From an uncultured Pelagibacteraceae bacterium (lineage in GTDB: Bacteria > Pseudomonadota > Alphaproteobacteria > Pelagibacterales > Pelagibacteraceae): a stretch of DNA of 64,000 nt. The notes under the pieces were generated by a model, which searched no databases, was not told the DNA's origin, and was given only the letters and a program-made list of their open reading frames with translations. Shown piece after piece: positions 41,991 through 51,092 of this stretch. Each line of letters opens with the position of its first letter. Positions within the stretch are counted from its first letter, which is position 1. Position numbers and translations under genes: made by a program. The stretch lies in NCBI GenBank assembly GCA_902544985.1, contig CACCFV010000001.1, positions 62,001-126,000 on the forward strand, written 5' to 3'.

Positions 41991-42723
41991 ATATCAAATA
42001 TTGATAGAGTATGTAGGCACCAATTTTAGAGGTTGGCAAATTCAAACAAAGGGCAAAACTATACAAGGATTTATCCAAGAGAGAATTTCTAAATTATTAA
42101 AAGAAAAAATTATTTTGTTTGGCGCTGGTAGATTAGACAAAGGAGTGCACGCACTTGAACAATCTGCTCATTTTGAGTGTAAAAAAAAAGTTGAAAATTT
42201 AAATAAGTTTGTCAAATCTTTAAATCATTTTTTAAATAAGGAAATGATTTCAATCATTAAAATTAAGAAAAGAGGTAATGATTTCCACGCAAGATTTTCT
42301 GCAAGAATGAGAATATATAAGTATATAATCATTAATCGCTCTAGTAGACCGGTAATAGATGAAAATAGAGGATGGCACATTATTAATAAACTTGATTTAA
42401 AAGTAATGAAAAAAGCTGCAAAAAAATTAGTTGGCACTAAAGATTTTTCTACCTTCAGAGCTTCAAGCTGTAGAGCCAAAAGTCCGGTCAAAACAATGAA
42501 ATCAGTTAAAATAAAATCTAGAAATAGTAAAATAGAGATAGAATTTCAATCTCAATCTTTTCTACAACAACAGGTTCGTTCAATGGTTGGTTGTTTAAAA
42601 TATGTAGGTGAAAAAAAATGGACTTTAAAAAAATTCAATTTTATTATGAACTCAAAAAAACGGATTTTATGTGCGCCGCCAGCACCACCTGAGGGACTTT
42701 ATTTAGCAAGAGTTATTTATTAA
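41983..42723 (+). CDS. truA: tRNA pseudouridine(38-40) synthase
   Basis: Makes pseudouridine at positions 38-40 of tRNA anticodon stems. The catalytic Asp is Asp52 in GAGRLDKGVHA. The usual Thr before Asp (GRTD) is Leu here, a variant to note. Later motifs are YIIINRSSRP and FLQQQVRSMVG. ATG 41983 is chosen because it gives the canonical N terminus FRYQILIEYVGTNFRGWQ and 246 aa. The frame is open further upstream, but only inside fmt. The 3' end overlaps the convergent SET gene by 21 bases. Confidence 0.95.
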   Translation: MFRYQILIEYVGTNFRGWQIQTKGKTIQGFIQERISKLLKEKIILFGAGRLDKGVHALEQSAHFECKKKVENLNKFVKSLNHFLNKEMISIIKIKKRGNDFHARFSARMRIYKYIIINRSSRPVIDENRGWHIINKLDLKVMKKAAKKLVGTKDFSTFRASSCRAKSPVKTMKSVKIKSRNSKIEIEFQSQSFLQQQVRSMVGCLKYVGEKKWTLKKFNFIMNSKKRILCAPPAPPEGLYLARVIY

Positions 42724-43194
42724 TTTTTTCTTGTTACTCATTGCAAACTTTTTATTTATTCTCCATCTAGACTCTGCTCTTACAATATAACCACAGCAAT
42801 TTTTTGAACCACATTTGCAAGGAAATTGTTTATAGTCTTCATCATAACCAAATCCATAATCACACGTAAACTCTTCTCCTTTTTTAATATCCCGAATTGC
42901 AGTAATCCATACTTTTAGACCTTTACCATTATAATCACAGTTATTATTGCAACTATGGTTTACTAGACCTGCAATATTCCATGAAAAATCCCCATCAAGG
43001 GTATATTTTTTGTTTAAAGTGAATAAGTAAATGGGTTTTTTATTATCAAACTTAGTTGACTCATCTACCTCTTTATTTGTAATAATTTTCCCAACATAAT
43101 TTATTATTTTCGTTCCCTCTTTAATATCGCGTGTAGCATAAAGGCCTCGTCCCCTCTTATCAATTTTTGATCTTTTAATTCTGTAAAGTTTCAT
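42703..43194 (-). CDS. SET-domain protein, putative protein lysine methyltransferase
   Basis: A 163-aa SET-domain protein. An early segment RGRGLYATRDIKEG matches the SET N motif, NHSCNNNC at 79-86 is the SAM/knot motif, and GEEFTCDYGFGY (106-117) supplies the catalytic Tyr. A post-SET CxCx4C (Cys126, Cys128, Cys133) follows; with a Cys from the knot it can bind zinc. SET enzymes methylate protein lysine with SAM; the bacterial target is unknown. It lies 30 bases downstream of a histone-deacetylase-family gene on the same strand, so the two may be cotranscribed. No pre-SET domain is present. Compact SET genes like this are patchy in bacteria. Confidence 0.88.
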   Translation of the reverse strand: MKLYRIKRSKIDKRGRGLYATRDIKEGTKIINYVGKIITNKEVDESTKFDNKKPIYLFTLNKKYTLDGDFSWNIAGLVNHSCNNNCDYNGKGLKVWITAIRDIKKGEEFTCDYGFGYDEDYKQFPCKCGSKNCCGYIVRAESRWRINKKFAMSNKKKLINNSC

Positions 43195-43224
43195 GTGAGA
43201 GATTTATTATTTACTAAATTGCAA

Positions 43225-44148
43225 TCAATTGAATTCTACAAGTGCGTTAACATGTTCATTAGCACTTTCAGATAACGCATTTAAATCATAACCACCTTCA
43301 AGAATAGAAATAACTTTTCCTTTAGTAAACTCGTTGGTAGCAGTTAAGGTTCTTCTCGTAATTTCGTAGAAGTCTTTTGAGCTTAGTTTAAATTGAGCTA
43401 AAGGGTCATCTTTATGTGCATCAAAACCGGCTGAGAATATAAGAAAATCAGGTTTATAATTGACCAATCTATCTAAAACTCTATCGAATGCATTGAAATA
43501 TTCCTCTGAGTTTGTGCCTGCTGGCAAAGGTATATTTAAAGAATTATTAAAATCACCTTTATCTTTGTCCGTACCTCCTCCGGGATAAAAGGGATACTGA
43601 TGTGTTGATATATATAACGAATTTTTATTATTACGCATGACATCATAATTTCCATTTCCCCAATGCACATCGAAATCTACACATGCTACTCTCTTATATT
43701 TATAATTTTTAACTAAATAATTAGTGGCTACCCCAGCATTTGATATACAACAAAATCCCATTGCCTTATCCTTTTCTGCGTGATGTCCAGGAGGCCTTGC
43801 TAGACAAAATGCATTCTTAAATTCTTTATTTTCAATTCCATCTATCGCCCTAATTGTTGAGCCAGCAGCATCAAATACTGCTTTTTTACTGTCCGGTGAT
43901 ATGACAGTATCTCCATCTAAAAACTTTAGACCTTGTCGTGGAAAGGAATTATTCAATTTACGAATATATTCTTTTGAGTGTGTCATTACCAATATATCAT
44001 CAGGCACACTATCTGGTTTTTCCCAAATTAGATCACTTCTTTTTTTTAATTTTTCTTTTATTGCAATTACTCTTTTAGGTTGTTCAGGATGGCCATTACC
44101 AGTGTCATGTTTTTCATAAGAGTCAGAATTTATAATCGCTGTATTCAT
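43225..44148 (-). CDS. histone deacetylase-family (acetylpolyamine/protein deacetylase) protein
   Basis: A 307-aa zinc-dependent deacylase of the arginase/deacetylase fold. Seen: GNGHPEQPKR near the N terminus, the charge-relay pair RPPGHHAE (His122-His123), the zinc site DFDVHWGNG (Asp160, His162), and a second zinc Asp in FSAGFDAHKDDP. Bacterial members act on acetylpolyamines, acetyl-lysine or acetoin-linked targets, and the substrate is not evident. No histone gene is visible here. The start overlaps dapE by 4 bases, so expression is probably tied to the dap genes upstream. Confidence 0.92.
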   Translation of the reverse strand: MNTAIINSDSYEKHDTGNGHPEQPKRVIAIKEKLKKRSDLIWEKPDSVPDDILVMTHSKEYIRKLNNSFPRQGLKFLDGDTVISPDSKKAVFDAAGSTIRAIDGIENKEFKNAFCLARPPGHHAEKDKAMGFCCISNAGVATNYLVKNYKYKRVACVDFDVHWGNGNYDVMRNNKNSLYISTHQYPFYPGGGTDKDKGDFNNSLNIPLPAGTNSEEYFNAFDRVLDRLVNYKPDFLIFSAGFDAHKDDPLAQFKLSSKDFYEITRRTLTATNEFTKGKVISILEGGYDLNALSESANEHVNALVEFN

Positions 44149-45302
44149 TTGAAATAATTTTTTAAAATACTTTCATAAATTTTAGTTAGATTTTTTAAAT
44201 CTTTTAAAGACACTGCTTCATCAACTTTATGCATAGTTTTTCCTACTAAACCAAATTCAAGACCAGGACATATAGTTCTTATAAATCTTAAGTCTGAAGT
44301 TCCACCTGTTGTAGATAATTTTGGTTTTAACTTTGTTATTTTTTTAATGACATTTTGTATCATAAATGTCGTTTTATTGGGTTTTGTTAAAAAAGCTTCA
44401 CCAGAAACTCTATACTCAATTTTAAATTTTGATTTATGTTTTTTAGTTATTTTTGTGAAAATCTTATTTAGTTTTTTTTTAAGAGAAGTTGATGAATGTT
44501 TATTGTTAAATCTTATGTTAAATGTTGCTTCAGCTGTTGCCGGAACAACGTTATCTGCAGCATTATTTATATTTATTCGAGTAACTTCTAAGTTTGTAGG
44601 CTGAAAATCTTTAGTTCCTTTATCAAACTTAATATCTTTCAGTTCTTTTAAAATATTAACAATTATAGTTGAAGGATTATTTGCTCTAGCAGGATATGCA
44701 ACATGACCCTGTAAACCAAATATAATTAATTTACCAGTCAAACTTCCCCTACGCCCAATTTTAATCATCTCACCTAATTTATTTGGATTAGTTGGTTCAC
44801 CAACAAGACAAAAATTTATTTTCTCTCTTTTTTTTTTTAAATATTCTACAACTTTTTTGGTACCATTTATTGCATCACCCTCTTCATCTCCAGTAATTAA
44901 TAGACTAATTGATCCATCAAATTTTTCATTTTTTGATAAAAAATTGCTTACAGCAGAAACAAAAGCTGCAACAGAACTTTTCATATCATTTGCACCTCTT
45001 CCAATTAAATGATTATTTTTTATAGATGGTTTAAATGGATTTATCGTCCAATCTTTTATATTACCCGGGGGAACAACATCTAGGTGACCTGCATAACAAA
45101 AATTAGGTCCTTTTCTTCCCAACCTTGCATATAAATTTTTAACTGGTTTGAAATCTTTCTCTTTAAATTCAAGTAATTTTGTTTTGAAACCAAGTTTTTT
45201 CAATTTTTTTTCTAAAAATTTCATCACCCCAGCGTCTACGGGAGTAACAGTTGGAAATCTTATTAGCTCTTTAGCTAATTGTAATTCATTAATTTTTTGC
45301 AT
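44145..45302 (-). CDS. dapE: succinyl-diaminopimelate desuccinylase
   Basis: An M20-family dinuclear-metal hydrolase of the succinylase branch of lysine/DAP synthesis. It removes succinate from N-succinyl-LL-DAP. Seen: the metal-binding YAGHLDVVPPG, GRGANDMKSSVAAFV, and the general-base GDEEGDAINGT. 385 aa. It follows dapD by 2 bases and overlaps the deacetylase gene by 4 bases. The dapD-dapE pairing supports DapE over other M20 peptidases. Confidence 0.95.
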   Translation of the reverse strand: MQKINELQLAKELIRFPTVTPVDAGVMKFLEKKLKKLGFKTKLLEFKEKDFKPVKNLYARLGRKGPNFCYAGHLDVVPPGNIKDWTINPFKPSIKNNHLIGRGANDMKSSVAAFVSAVSNFLSKNEKFDGSISLLITGDEEGDAINGTKKVVEYLKKKREKINFCLVGEPTNPNKLGEMIKIGRRGSLTGKLIIFGLQGHVAYPARANNPSTIIVNILKELKDIKFDKGTKDFQPTNLEVTRININNAADNVVPATAEATFNIRFNNKHSSTSLKKKLNKIFTKITKKHKSKFKIEYRVSGEAFLTKPNKTTFMIQNVIKKITKLKPKLSTTGGTSDLRFIRTICPGLEFGLVGKTMHKVDEAVSLKDLKNLTKIYESILKNYFK

Positions 45303-45304
45303 TT

Positions 45305-46132
45305 TTAATCTCTTAAAAGATCATTGATTGATGTCTTTGATCTAGTCTTTTCGTCTACTTGCTTGATTATTACTGCACAGCTTAGTGATGGAGCAGATGG
45401 ATTTTTTTTATCAGGAAGAGAACCTGGTACAACAACTGAGTATGGAGGAATTTTTCCATACGTGATCTCACCGGTTGATCTATTTACAATTTTTGTAGAT
45501 TGTGTAATCAGCATTCCCATGCTTAGCACAGATCCTTCTCCAACAATCACTCCTTCAACCACCTCAGACATTGCTCCTAAAAATACATTATCTTCTATTA
45601 TTGTGGGTAATGCTTGAGCAGGTTCTAGCACCCCCCCAACTCCTGACCCAGCAGATATATGGCAATTCTCCCCAATCTGGCAACAACTACCAGCACGACT
45701 GAATGTATCCATCATCGTTTTAGCTCCGATGTAAGCGCCAATGTTTACATAACATGGCATAAGAACAGCATCTTTACCAACGAATGATCCTCTTCTAACA
45801 GGCGAATTTGGAACCATTCTAAAACCTGCTCTTTCATGATCCTCTTTTGTCCAGCCAGCTGTTTTTCCTTTTAACAAATGTGCCTTATCATACCAACTGG
45901 AATAAGGTCCATTTAAATTTTCCATTGGATAGATTCTAAAGCTTAGCATAATTGCTTTCTTTAGGTGTTGATGAGTTACCCATTCTCCATTTATTTTTTC
46001 AGCAACTCTAGATTTACCACTATCCAAGTCACCTATTACTTGATTGATTGCATCCTTTAAAGATTGATCCGAATTTGAATTTACTTTATCTTTGTTTTCC
46101 CAAGCATCATTTATAATTTTTTCTATAGACAT
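45305..46132 (-). CDS. dapD: 2,3,4,5-tetrahydropyridine-2,6-dicarboxylate N-succinyltransferase
   Basis: A left-handed beta-helix acyltransferase (275 aa) that succinylates tetrahydrodipicolinate in the DAP/lysine pathway. The hexapeptide repeat region is seen as GKDAVLMPCYVNIGAYIGAK and GENCHISAGSGVGGVLEPAQ, then EDNVFLGAMSEVVEGVIVGEG. N-terminal NPSPVRRGSF-like and C-terminal segments fit the family. It lies between the HAD gene (3 bases) and dapE (2 bases). Confidence 0.96.
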   Translation of the reverse strand: MSIEKIINDAWENKDKVNSNSDQSLKDAINQVIGDLDSGKSRVAEKINGEWVTHQHLKKAIMLSFRIYPMENLNGPYSSWYDKAHLLKGKTAGWTKEDHERAGFRMVPNSPVRRGSFVGKDAVLMPCYVNIGAYIGAKTMMDTFSRAGSCCQIGENCHISAGSGVGGVLEPAQALPTIIEDNVFLGAMSEVVEGVIVGEGSVLSMGMLITQSTKIVNRSTGEITYGKIPPYSVVVPGSLPDKKNPSAPSLSCAVIIKQVDEKTRSKTSINDLLRD

Positions 46133-46135
46133 AAT

Positions 46136-46828
46136 TTATTGACTTTTTAATAACCTTATTTCCTTAAGAAATAAAGACAGATTTTCAATTTTATGAGAAA
46201 TATAATCTTTATCAGAATCCATCTTACCAAAATGTTCATCATTAATTAACCAAACAGTTGCACATCCTCTTTCATAACCAATACTAAGGTTTTTTGCGAT
46301 ATCTTCTACATAAATTGTTTCTTTTGGATTTAATCCAAATTTTTTAACCATTAAATCAAAAGTTTTAGCCTCAGGTTTTGGAACATACCCTGCATCTTTT
46401 ATATCAAAAACTTTATCTCTTCCAAAAAGATCATATACTCCTAAATGGGTTAAAATATTTTTAGCATGTTCGGCGCTCCCATTTGTAAAAATAAATTTTT
46501 CCATATCTAATTTTTCAAGTTCATTTCTCATGATTTTGTCCTCTTTCATAAATGAAAGATCTATTGTGTGAACATATTTTAGGAATTCTTCCGGGGGTAT
46601 ATCATGATGTATCATTAAACCATTTAAACTAGTATTGTATTTGTAAAAATAATCAGTCTGTAATTTTTTTGCATCTTCCATATTTATTTGCAGTCTCTCA
46701 GATATGAACATCGTCATTCTTTGTGATACTTGACCAAACACTTTCTCCAAAGAGTAGTTATTGTGTTTACCGTAACAAACTCCATCAAGATCTAACAGAA
46801 GATATTTCATTTCTTTAAAATTTTTCAT
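46136..46828 (-). CDS. HAD-family hydrolase, pyrimidine 5'-nucleotidase-like
   Basis: A 230-aa haloacid-dehalogenase-superfamily phosphatase: motif I LLDLDGVCYG (DxD), motif II FTNGSAEHA, motif III Lys near VPKPEAKTF, and motif IV YVEDIAKNL. Its fit is to the SDT1/pyrimidine 5'-nucleotidase subgroup, which occurs next to argB in many alphaproteobacteria. The physiological substrate is uncertain. It overlaps argB by 4 bases and lies 3 bases from dapD. Confidence 0.85.
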   Translation of the reverse strand: MKNFKEMKYLLLDLDGVCYGKHNNYSLEKVFGQVSQRMTMFISERLQINMEDAKKLQTDYFYKYNTSLNGLMIHHDIPPEEFLKYVHTIDLSFMKEDKIMRNELEKLDMEKFIFTNGSAEHAKNILTHLGVYDLFGRDKVFDIKDAGYVPKPEAKTFDLMVKKFGLNPKETIYVEDIAKNLSIGYERGCATVWLINDEHFGKMDSDKDYISHKIENLSLFLKEIRLLKSQ

Positions 46829-47673
46829 CTTCTAATCAAAGTCCCAGAGCCCTTGTCGGAAAAAATTTCAAATAATATAGAGTGTTGTTTTCTTCCATCA
46901 ATTATTCCAACTGCTGTTACTCCATTATTTACAGCATCCAAACAAGTATTAATTTTAGGTATCATACCCTCGGTAATTGTATTATCCTCAATCATTTTCA
47001 AAATTTCCGATGAAGAGATTTCATCAATCAGTTTTTTGTTTTTATCTAAAACACCTTCGACGTTGGTCATTAATAGTAATCTTCGAGATCTTAATGACTT
47101 CGCTATTGCACCTGCGGTTGTATCTCCATTGATATTATATGAATGATTGTCATTTCCTAAACCTAATGGTGAAATTATTGGGACTTGTTTTTTATTAAGA
47201 ATTTTCTCAATCAGACTATTATCAATTTGATTAGGTATCCCTACAAATCCAAGCTCTTTAGCCTCTGGAGTTACTTTAATAATATTATTTTTTCTTGTAT
47301 GGATTGAGACAGCATCAGTTCCAAACTTTTTCAAAGAGTCGACAATATCATTATTAAAATCAATTAAAACTGACTCAACGATGTTTATAATTTTTTTATC
47401 AGTTACTCTTAAGCCTCTGATGAATTTTGATTGAATATTTGATTTGTCTAGTTCTCTTTTTATTCTAGGACCTCCTCCGTGAACAACTGTAAAAGAGATA
47501 CCTAATTTATTCAGTATGTTTATATCTTTTATAAAATTATCAAAGATTTTTCTGTCTATAAAAACATTTCCTCCGTATTTTATTACGATGAGATCATTTT
47601 TATATTTTTCTATGTATTTTGAAACCTCATCTATTGGCGGTCCATCTTTGGGAAGTATTTTTTCTAAATCCAT
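46825..47673 (-). CDS. argB: acetylglutamate kinase
   Basis: An amino-acid-kinase-family enzyme (282 aa) phosphorylating N-acetylglutamate in arginine synthesis. Seen: VIKYGGNVF near residue 32, VHGGGPRIKRE, the substrate-binding NINGDTTAGAIAK, and GVLDKNKKLIDEI. It overlaps the HAD gene. Upstream, only 29 bases separate it from yidC. In many alphaproteobacteria the GTPase gene engB (ysxC) sits in this gap, and it is absent here. Confidence 0.96.
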   Translation of the reverse strand: MDLEKILPKDGPPIDEVSKYIEKYKNDLIVIKYGGNVFIDRKIFDNFIKDINILNKLGISFTVVHGGGPRIKRELDKSNIQSKFIRGLRVTDKKIINIVESVLIDFNNDIVDSLKKFGTDAVSIHTRKNNIIKVTPEAKELGFVGIPNQIDNSLIEKILNKKQVPIISPLGLGNDNHSYNINGDTTAGAIAKSLRSRRLLLMTNVEGVLDKNKKLIDEISSSEILKMIEDNTITEGMIPKINTCLDAVNNGVTAVGIIDGRKQHSILFEIFSDKGSGTLIRR

Positions 47674-47702
47674 TAATTTATTGTCTTATGATAATTAATT
47701 AT

Positions 47703-49382
47703 TTAAGTGACAGTCTTAACAGTTGTTCTTTTCATAATGAACACTTGTTGAGCCATAGTTAGTATATTATTCACGGTCCAATAAATTACCAAACCACTAG
47801 GGAAGGGCGCTAGTATTACAGTCAAAAAAAGTGGAAAGAACATGAATATTTTAGCTTGCATAGGATCAGTAGGAGCAGGATTTAATTTTTGTTGTACCCA
47901 CATTGAAACTCCCATTGCAACTGGCCAAGCTCCAATCATTAAAAATGATGGTACATCATAAGGTAGCAACCCAAATAGATTGAATATACTTGTGGGATCA
48001 CGTTCACTTAAATCATGAATCCATCCATAAAAAGGCATATGTCTCATTTCAATCGTAACAAATAAAACCTTATACAAAGCAAAAAAAACTGGTATTTGAA
48101 CAAGGATTGGAAGACAACCAGACATTGGGTTGACCTTTTCCTTTTTATAAAGAGCCATCATTTCTTGTTGTAATTTCATTTTATCATTCTTATGGAGTTC
48201 TTTTAATCTTACCATTTCAGGAGTAAGCGCTTTCATTTTCGCCATGCTTCTGAAAGAAAAATTTGCCAAAGGAAAGAAGACCAATCGAATACAAATTGTT
48301 ATTGCTATAATTGCTAATCCATAATTTCCAAGTAATTTAAAGAAATAATCAATACCAAAAAATAGGGGTTTTGTTATGAAATATAAAAAACCCCAATCAA
48401 TAACTAAGTCAAACTTATCAATAGACAAACTTTTTGCATAGCCATCAATAACATCCACTCTTTTAGCAGCAACTATTATTTGTAAATTTTCTTCAATAAA
48501 ACTATTTGGACCTAATTCAAGAGGTTCAGTTGCAATAAAATTAGCTCTAAATTTATCTTTATAATCAAATGTTGTTTTAAATTCTTTATTTTTTGGAGGT
48601 ATTAATGATGTAATCCAATATTTATCACTTATGCCCAACCAACCTTTTTGGGATGTTTTTGTAAATTTTTTTTCTTGAATATCATCATAATCTTTCTCAA
48701 TTAATTCATCATCTAAAGTTGCAATTAAACCTTCATGAAGAATTAAAAAGTCTATTATTTCTGGGATCTCATTTCTTATAATTTGACCATAAGAATAAAA
48801 GTCATATTTTCCGTTTGTTTTGTTAATAACTCTTTGTTTTATTGAAAATAGATATTTATCATCTAAAGAAATTTCTTTTTCAAAGGTAATTCCTTGATCA
48901 TTAGTCCAGAATAACTTAATTGGAGAATTTTCAGTTAATTTTCTATTTCCTTTAATAGACCAAACAGTCTCTGATGTGGGGATGTCTATATTTTTATCTG
49001 ATGTTACAAATCCACTCTCAATTAAATAACCATCTTTAATATTTCTTGGTCCTAATAGAGTTATTTTTTCATTACTCTCTAGCTCCACATTATATTTTTT
49101 AAAAGTTAGATCATCTATTGCTGCACCTTTTAAAGATATTGAACCAACTACATTAGGATTTTCAAAATCAACTCTTTCACTTTCAGTTAAAGCTTCTTTT
49201 CTCGAAATCTCAATAAAAGTATCTTTTTGTTCTAAGCTTGGAGTATCAGTGCTTTGTTCAATCTTTTCTTTTTCAACTAGACTTTGATCTATTGTTGATT
49301 TTTCAGGAACAAAAAATAATGAATATAAAACAATTACTGCTGAGGATAATGCAATAGCTGCTATTGTATTTTTTGAGTCCAT
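47703..49382 (-). CDS. yidC: membrane protein insertase YidC
   Basis: Inner-membrane insertase of the Oxa1/YidC family (559 aa). The N-terminal helix is IAAIALSSAVIVLYSLFF, followed by a large periplasmic beta-rich domain (about 60-340). The conserved insertase helices come next: SFRSMAKMKALTPEMVRL with the cytoplasmic hairpin, GCLPILVQIPVFFALYKVLF, and a C-terminal YWTVNNILTMAQQ. Typical of Gram-negative YidC. Its first base overlaps the yidD stop. Part of the conserved rpmH-rnpA-yidD-yidC order. Confidence 0.96.
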   Translation of the reverse strand: MDSKNTIAAIALSSAVIVLYSLFFVPEKSTIDQSLVEKEKIEQSTDTPSLEQKDTFIEISRKEALTESERVDFENPNVVGSISLKGAAIDDLTFKKYNVELESNEKITLLGPRNIKDGYLIESGFVTSDKNIDIPTSETVWSIKGNRKLTENSPIKLFWTNDQGITFEKEISLDDKYLFSIKQRVINKTNGKYDFYSYGQIIRNEIPEIIDFLILHEGLIATLDDELIEKDYDDIQEKKFTKTSQKGWLGISDKYWITSLIPPKNKEFKTTFDYKDKFRANFIATEPLELGPNSFIEENLQIIVAAKRVDVIDGYAKSLSIDKFDLVIDWGFLYFITKPLFFGIDYFFKLLGNYGLAIIAITICIRLVFFPLANFSFRSMAKMKALTPEMVRLKELHKNDKMKLQQEMMALYKKEKVNPMSGCLPILVQIPVFFALYKVLFVTIEMRHMPFYGWIHDLSERDPTSIFNLFGLLPYDVPSFLMIGAWPVAMGVSMWVQQKLNPAPTDPMQAKIFMFFPLFLTVILAPFPSGLVIYWTVNNILTMAQQVFIMKRTTVKTVT

Positions 49383-49621
49383 TATTTTTTTACTTTCATT
49401 TCTTTTTTAACTGGATCAAATCCACTATTTCCCCAAGGATGGCATGACAAAATTCTTTTGAAACTAAGCATAAGTCCCTTAAAAAAACCATAAGTTCTGA
49501 GAGCTTCAATACTATACTCGGAGCAGGTTGGTAGGTATCTACATGAGGGTCCAATTAAAGGACTGATTAAATATTTATAGATTTTGATAAATTGGATCAA
49601 TATATGTGTAAAAATAATCAT
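49382..49621 (-). CDS. yidD: membrane protein insertion efficiency factor YidD
   Basis: A 79-aa protein with the family pattern [22 protein letters not shown] and [12 protein letters not shown]. YidD is a small membrane-associated factor that assists YidC. It overlaps rnpA by 4 bases and touches yidC by 1 base. Some YidD annotations call this family haemolysin, which is misleading. Confidence 0.95.
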   Translation of the reverse strand: MIIFTHILIQFIKIYKYLISPLIGPSCRYLPTCSEYSIEALRTYGFFKGLMLSFKRILSCHPWGNSGFDPVKKEMKVKK

Positions 49622-49962
49622 TTATTAATCTTATTAAATTCTTGAAATAAAGTTTCTTTTATTAATTTAAATTCATTATTTAGCATAGTTGACTTAGCAA
49701 TAACAAGGTATGAATAATTCAAATTTATTGATATTTTTTTAAATGCATCACTCATTATATTTCTAAGACGTCTTTTTATTTTATTTCTTTTTACTGCATT
49801 TCCGATTTTTTTCTTTGTAACAAATGAAATGTTCAAACTATTTTTATTTTTATCATTTAAATAACCAAAAAAAATTGTGACATATTTATTTGACACTTTT
49901 TTTTGCTGAAGTAATTTTCTAAATTCCTCGTTTTTTGAAAGAGCAAGTATTTTGCTTTTCAT
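49618..49962 (-). CDS. rnpA: ribonuclease P protein component
   Basis: A 114-aa basic protein cofactor of RNase P that helps the RNA process tRNA 5' ends. The signature [20 protein letters not shown] is seen in the centre (the RNR-like motif). It sits between rpmH (3 bases) and yidD (4-base overlap), the near-universal order. Confidence 0.96.
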   Translation of the reverse strand: MKSKILALSKNEEFRKLLQQKKVSNKYVTIFFGYLNDKNKNSLNISFVTKKKIGNAVKRNKIKRRLRNIMSDAFKKISINLNYSYLVIAKSTMLNNEFKLIKETLFQEFNKINK

Positions 49963-49965
49963 TGA

Positions 49966-50106
49966 TTAACCAGATATAGTTAATGATTTTCTGCCTCTTG
50001 CTCTTCGTCTGGCTAGAAGTTTTTTGCCGCCCTTAGTTTTCATTTTTGAACGGAAACCATGCTTTCTAGCTCTTTTTATTTTAGAAGGTTGGTATGTTCT
50101 TTTCAT
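49966..50106 (-). CDS. rpmH: 50S ribosomal protein L34
   Basis: A 46-aa protein with the invariant N terminus MKRTYQPSK and core [12 protein letters not shown], ending [12 protein letters not shown]. The start at 50106 is chosen over an open extension to 50172 because L34 begins at MKRT. It heads the rpmH-rnpA-yidD-yidC-argB-HAD-dapD-dapE-HDAC run on the minus strand, all with gaps of 30 bases or less. Confidence 0.97.
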   Translation of the reverse strand: MKRTYQPSKIKRARKHGFRSKMKTKGGKKLLARRRARGRKSLTISG

Positions 50107-50137
50107 AAAGCGATTTAAATTTATTAAAATTTCGATC

Positions 50138-50166
50138 TTTATAGTAATTAAATATATAAATAGCAA
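50138..50166 (-). promoter_or_regulatory. candidate sigma-70 promoter for the rpmH operon
   Basis: Read on the minus strand, TTGCTA (50166-50161) and TATAAA (50143-50138) are separated by exactly 17 bases. The start point would be near 50131, about 25 bases ahead of the rpmH ATG. It lies in the 91-base divergent spacer to the TVP38-like gene. Confidence 0.45.
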
Positions 50167-50197
50167 ATACAAGATTTTGCAAATACAATAATTAATA

Positions 50198-50920
50198 ATG
50201 GAAAAAACTAAAAAAATTAAATTATTTATAGGTTTATCTTACTTAGCTCTAGTAATTATATTTTTATTATTGTTTTTTTCAAAATTTAGTCTTCAAGAAA
50301 TAACATCATATGAATTTATCAAAGAAAATAGATTATATTTTCTTAAATTAAAAAGTTCTAATTTAATTTTGATATCTTTAATTTTTTTATTCTCAACAAT
50401 ATTATGGGTATTCCCTTTTTTGGGATTTGGTTCACCAATTGCTCTTTTAGGTGGTTTTATTTTAGGTAAATGGATAGGGACCATTACAGTGGTTTTAGGT
50501 TTAAGTGTAGGTGCAACTTTTCTTTATATATTTGGGAATTACTTTTTAAAAGATATTATTAGAGAGAAATTTTTAAATAGATTTAAAAATCTCGAAGCTA
50601 AATTTAAAAATTCAGAATTTATTTACTTGTTGATTTATCGATTTATTGGAGGTGTCCCTTGGCAACTGAGTTGTCTTTTACCAACCCTTTTTAATGTGAA
50701 AATATCTAATTTTTTCTTTGCAACACTTATTGGAATTATGCCTCAAATTTTTTTAACAGTTTCAATCGGAGCTGGTCTGGAAAGAATTATTGAGGAAAAT
50801 AATGATGTTCCAAAATTTGTTGACATTATTTCTTCTAGCGAAATATATATTCCGATTTTAGTATTTATCAGCTTGGTATTAATTACAATTTTTCTTAGAA
50901 AATTATTTTATAAAGGTTAA
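50198..50920 (+). CDS. TVP38/TMEM64-family (DedA-like VTT) membrane protein
   Basis: A 240-aa polytopic inner-membrane protein. The VTT/SNARE-associated core is recognised from [37 protein letters not shown] and a following [16 protein letters not shown], which give the re-entrant-helix pattern of the DedA superfamily. Members are linked to lipid scrambling or carrier recycling across membranes. The specific substrate is unknown. It is divergent from rpmH and ends one base before tRNA-Thr, which is on the opposite strand. Confidence 0.85.
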   Translation: MEKTKKIKLFIGLSYLALVIIFLLLFFSKFSLQEITSYEFIKENRLYFLKLKSSNLILISLIFLFSTILWVFPFLGFGSPIALLGGFILGKWIGTITVVLGLSVGATFLYIFGNYFLKDIIREKFLNRFKNLEAKFKNSEFIYLLIYRFIGGVPWQLSCLLPTLFNVKISNFFFATLIGIMPQIFLTVSIGAGLERIIEENNDVPKFVDIISSSEIYIPILVFISLVLITIFLRKLFYKG

Positions 50921-50994
50921 TGGTGCTCCCACCCTGTACTGACCAGGGAATTAGTCCTTACCAAGGACTTGTTATGCCATTTAACTACAGGAGC
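50921..50994 (-). tRNA. tRNA-Thr (anticodon GGT) with unusual T-loop
   Basis: 74 bases on the minus strand with encoded CCA. Acceptor GCTCCTG pairs TGGGAGC (two wobble pairs), and the D-arm is GTTA-AATGGCA-TAAC. The anticodon arm AGTCC-TTGGTAA-GGACT gives anticodon GGT. The variable loop is 4 bases, and the T-arm is CCCTG-GTCAGTA-CAGGG. The T-loop has G54 and G58 where almost all tRNAs have T54 and A58, but all stems are intact. Confidence 0.93.
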
Positions 50995-51092
50995 AATAAT
51001 TACAAATTGTATTTTACGAATAATAGAGCATTTTTTCAAATTATTGCCTTAATTTTTTGTTTAATATGATTTATATCTAGTAAGGAAATTTT

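Noticed and set aside
50995-51092. Small RNA in the spacer after tRNA-Thr
   Set aside because: Only A+T-rich sequence and a ribosome site for the next gene; no stable stem found by eye.
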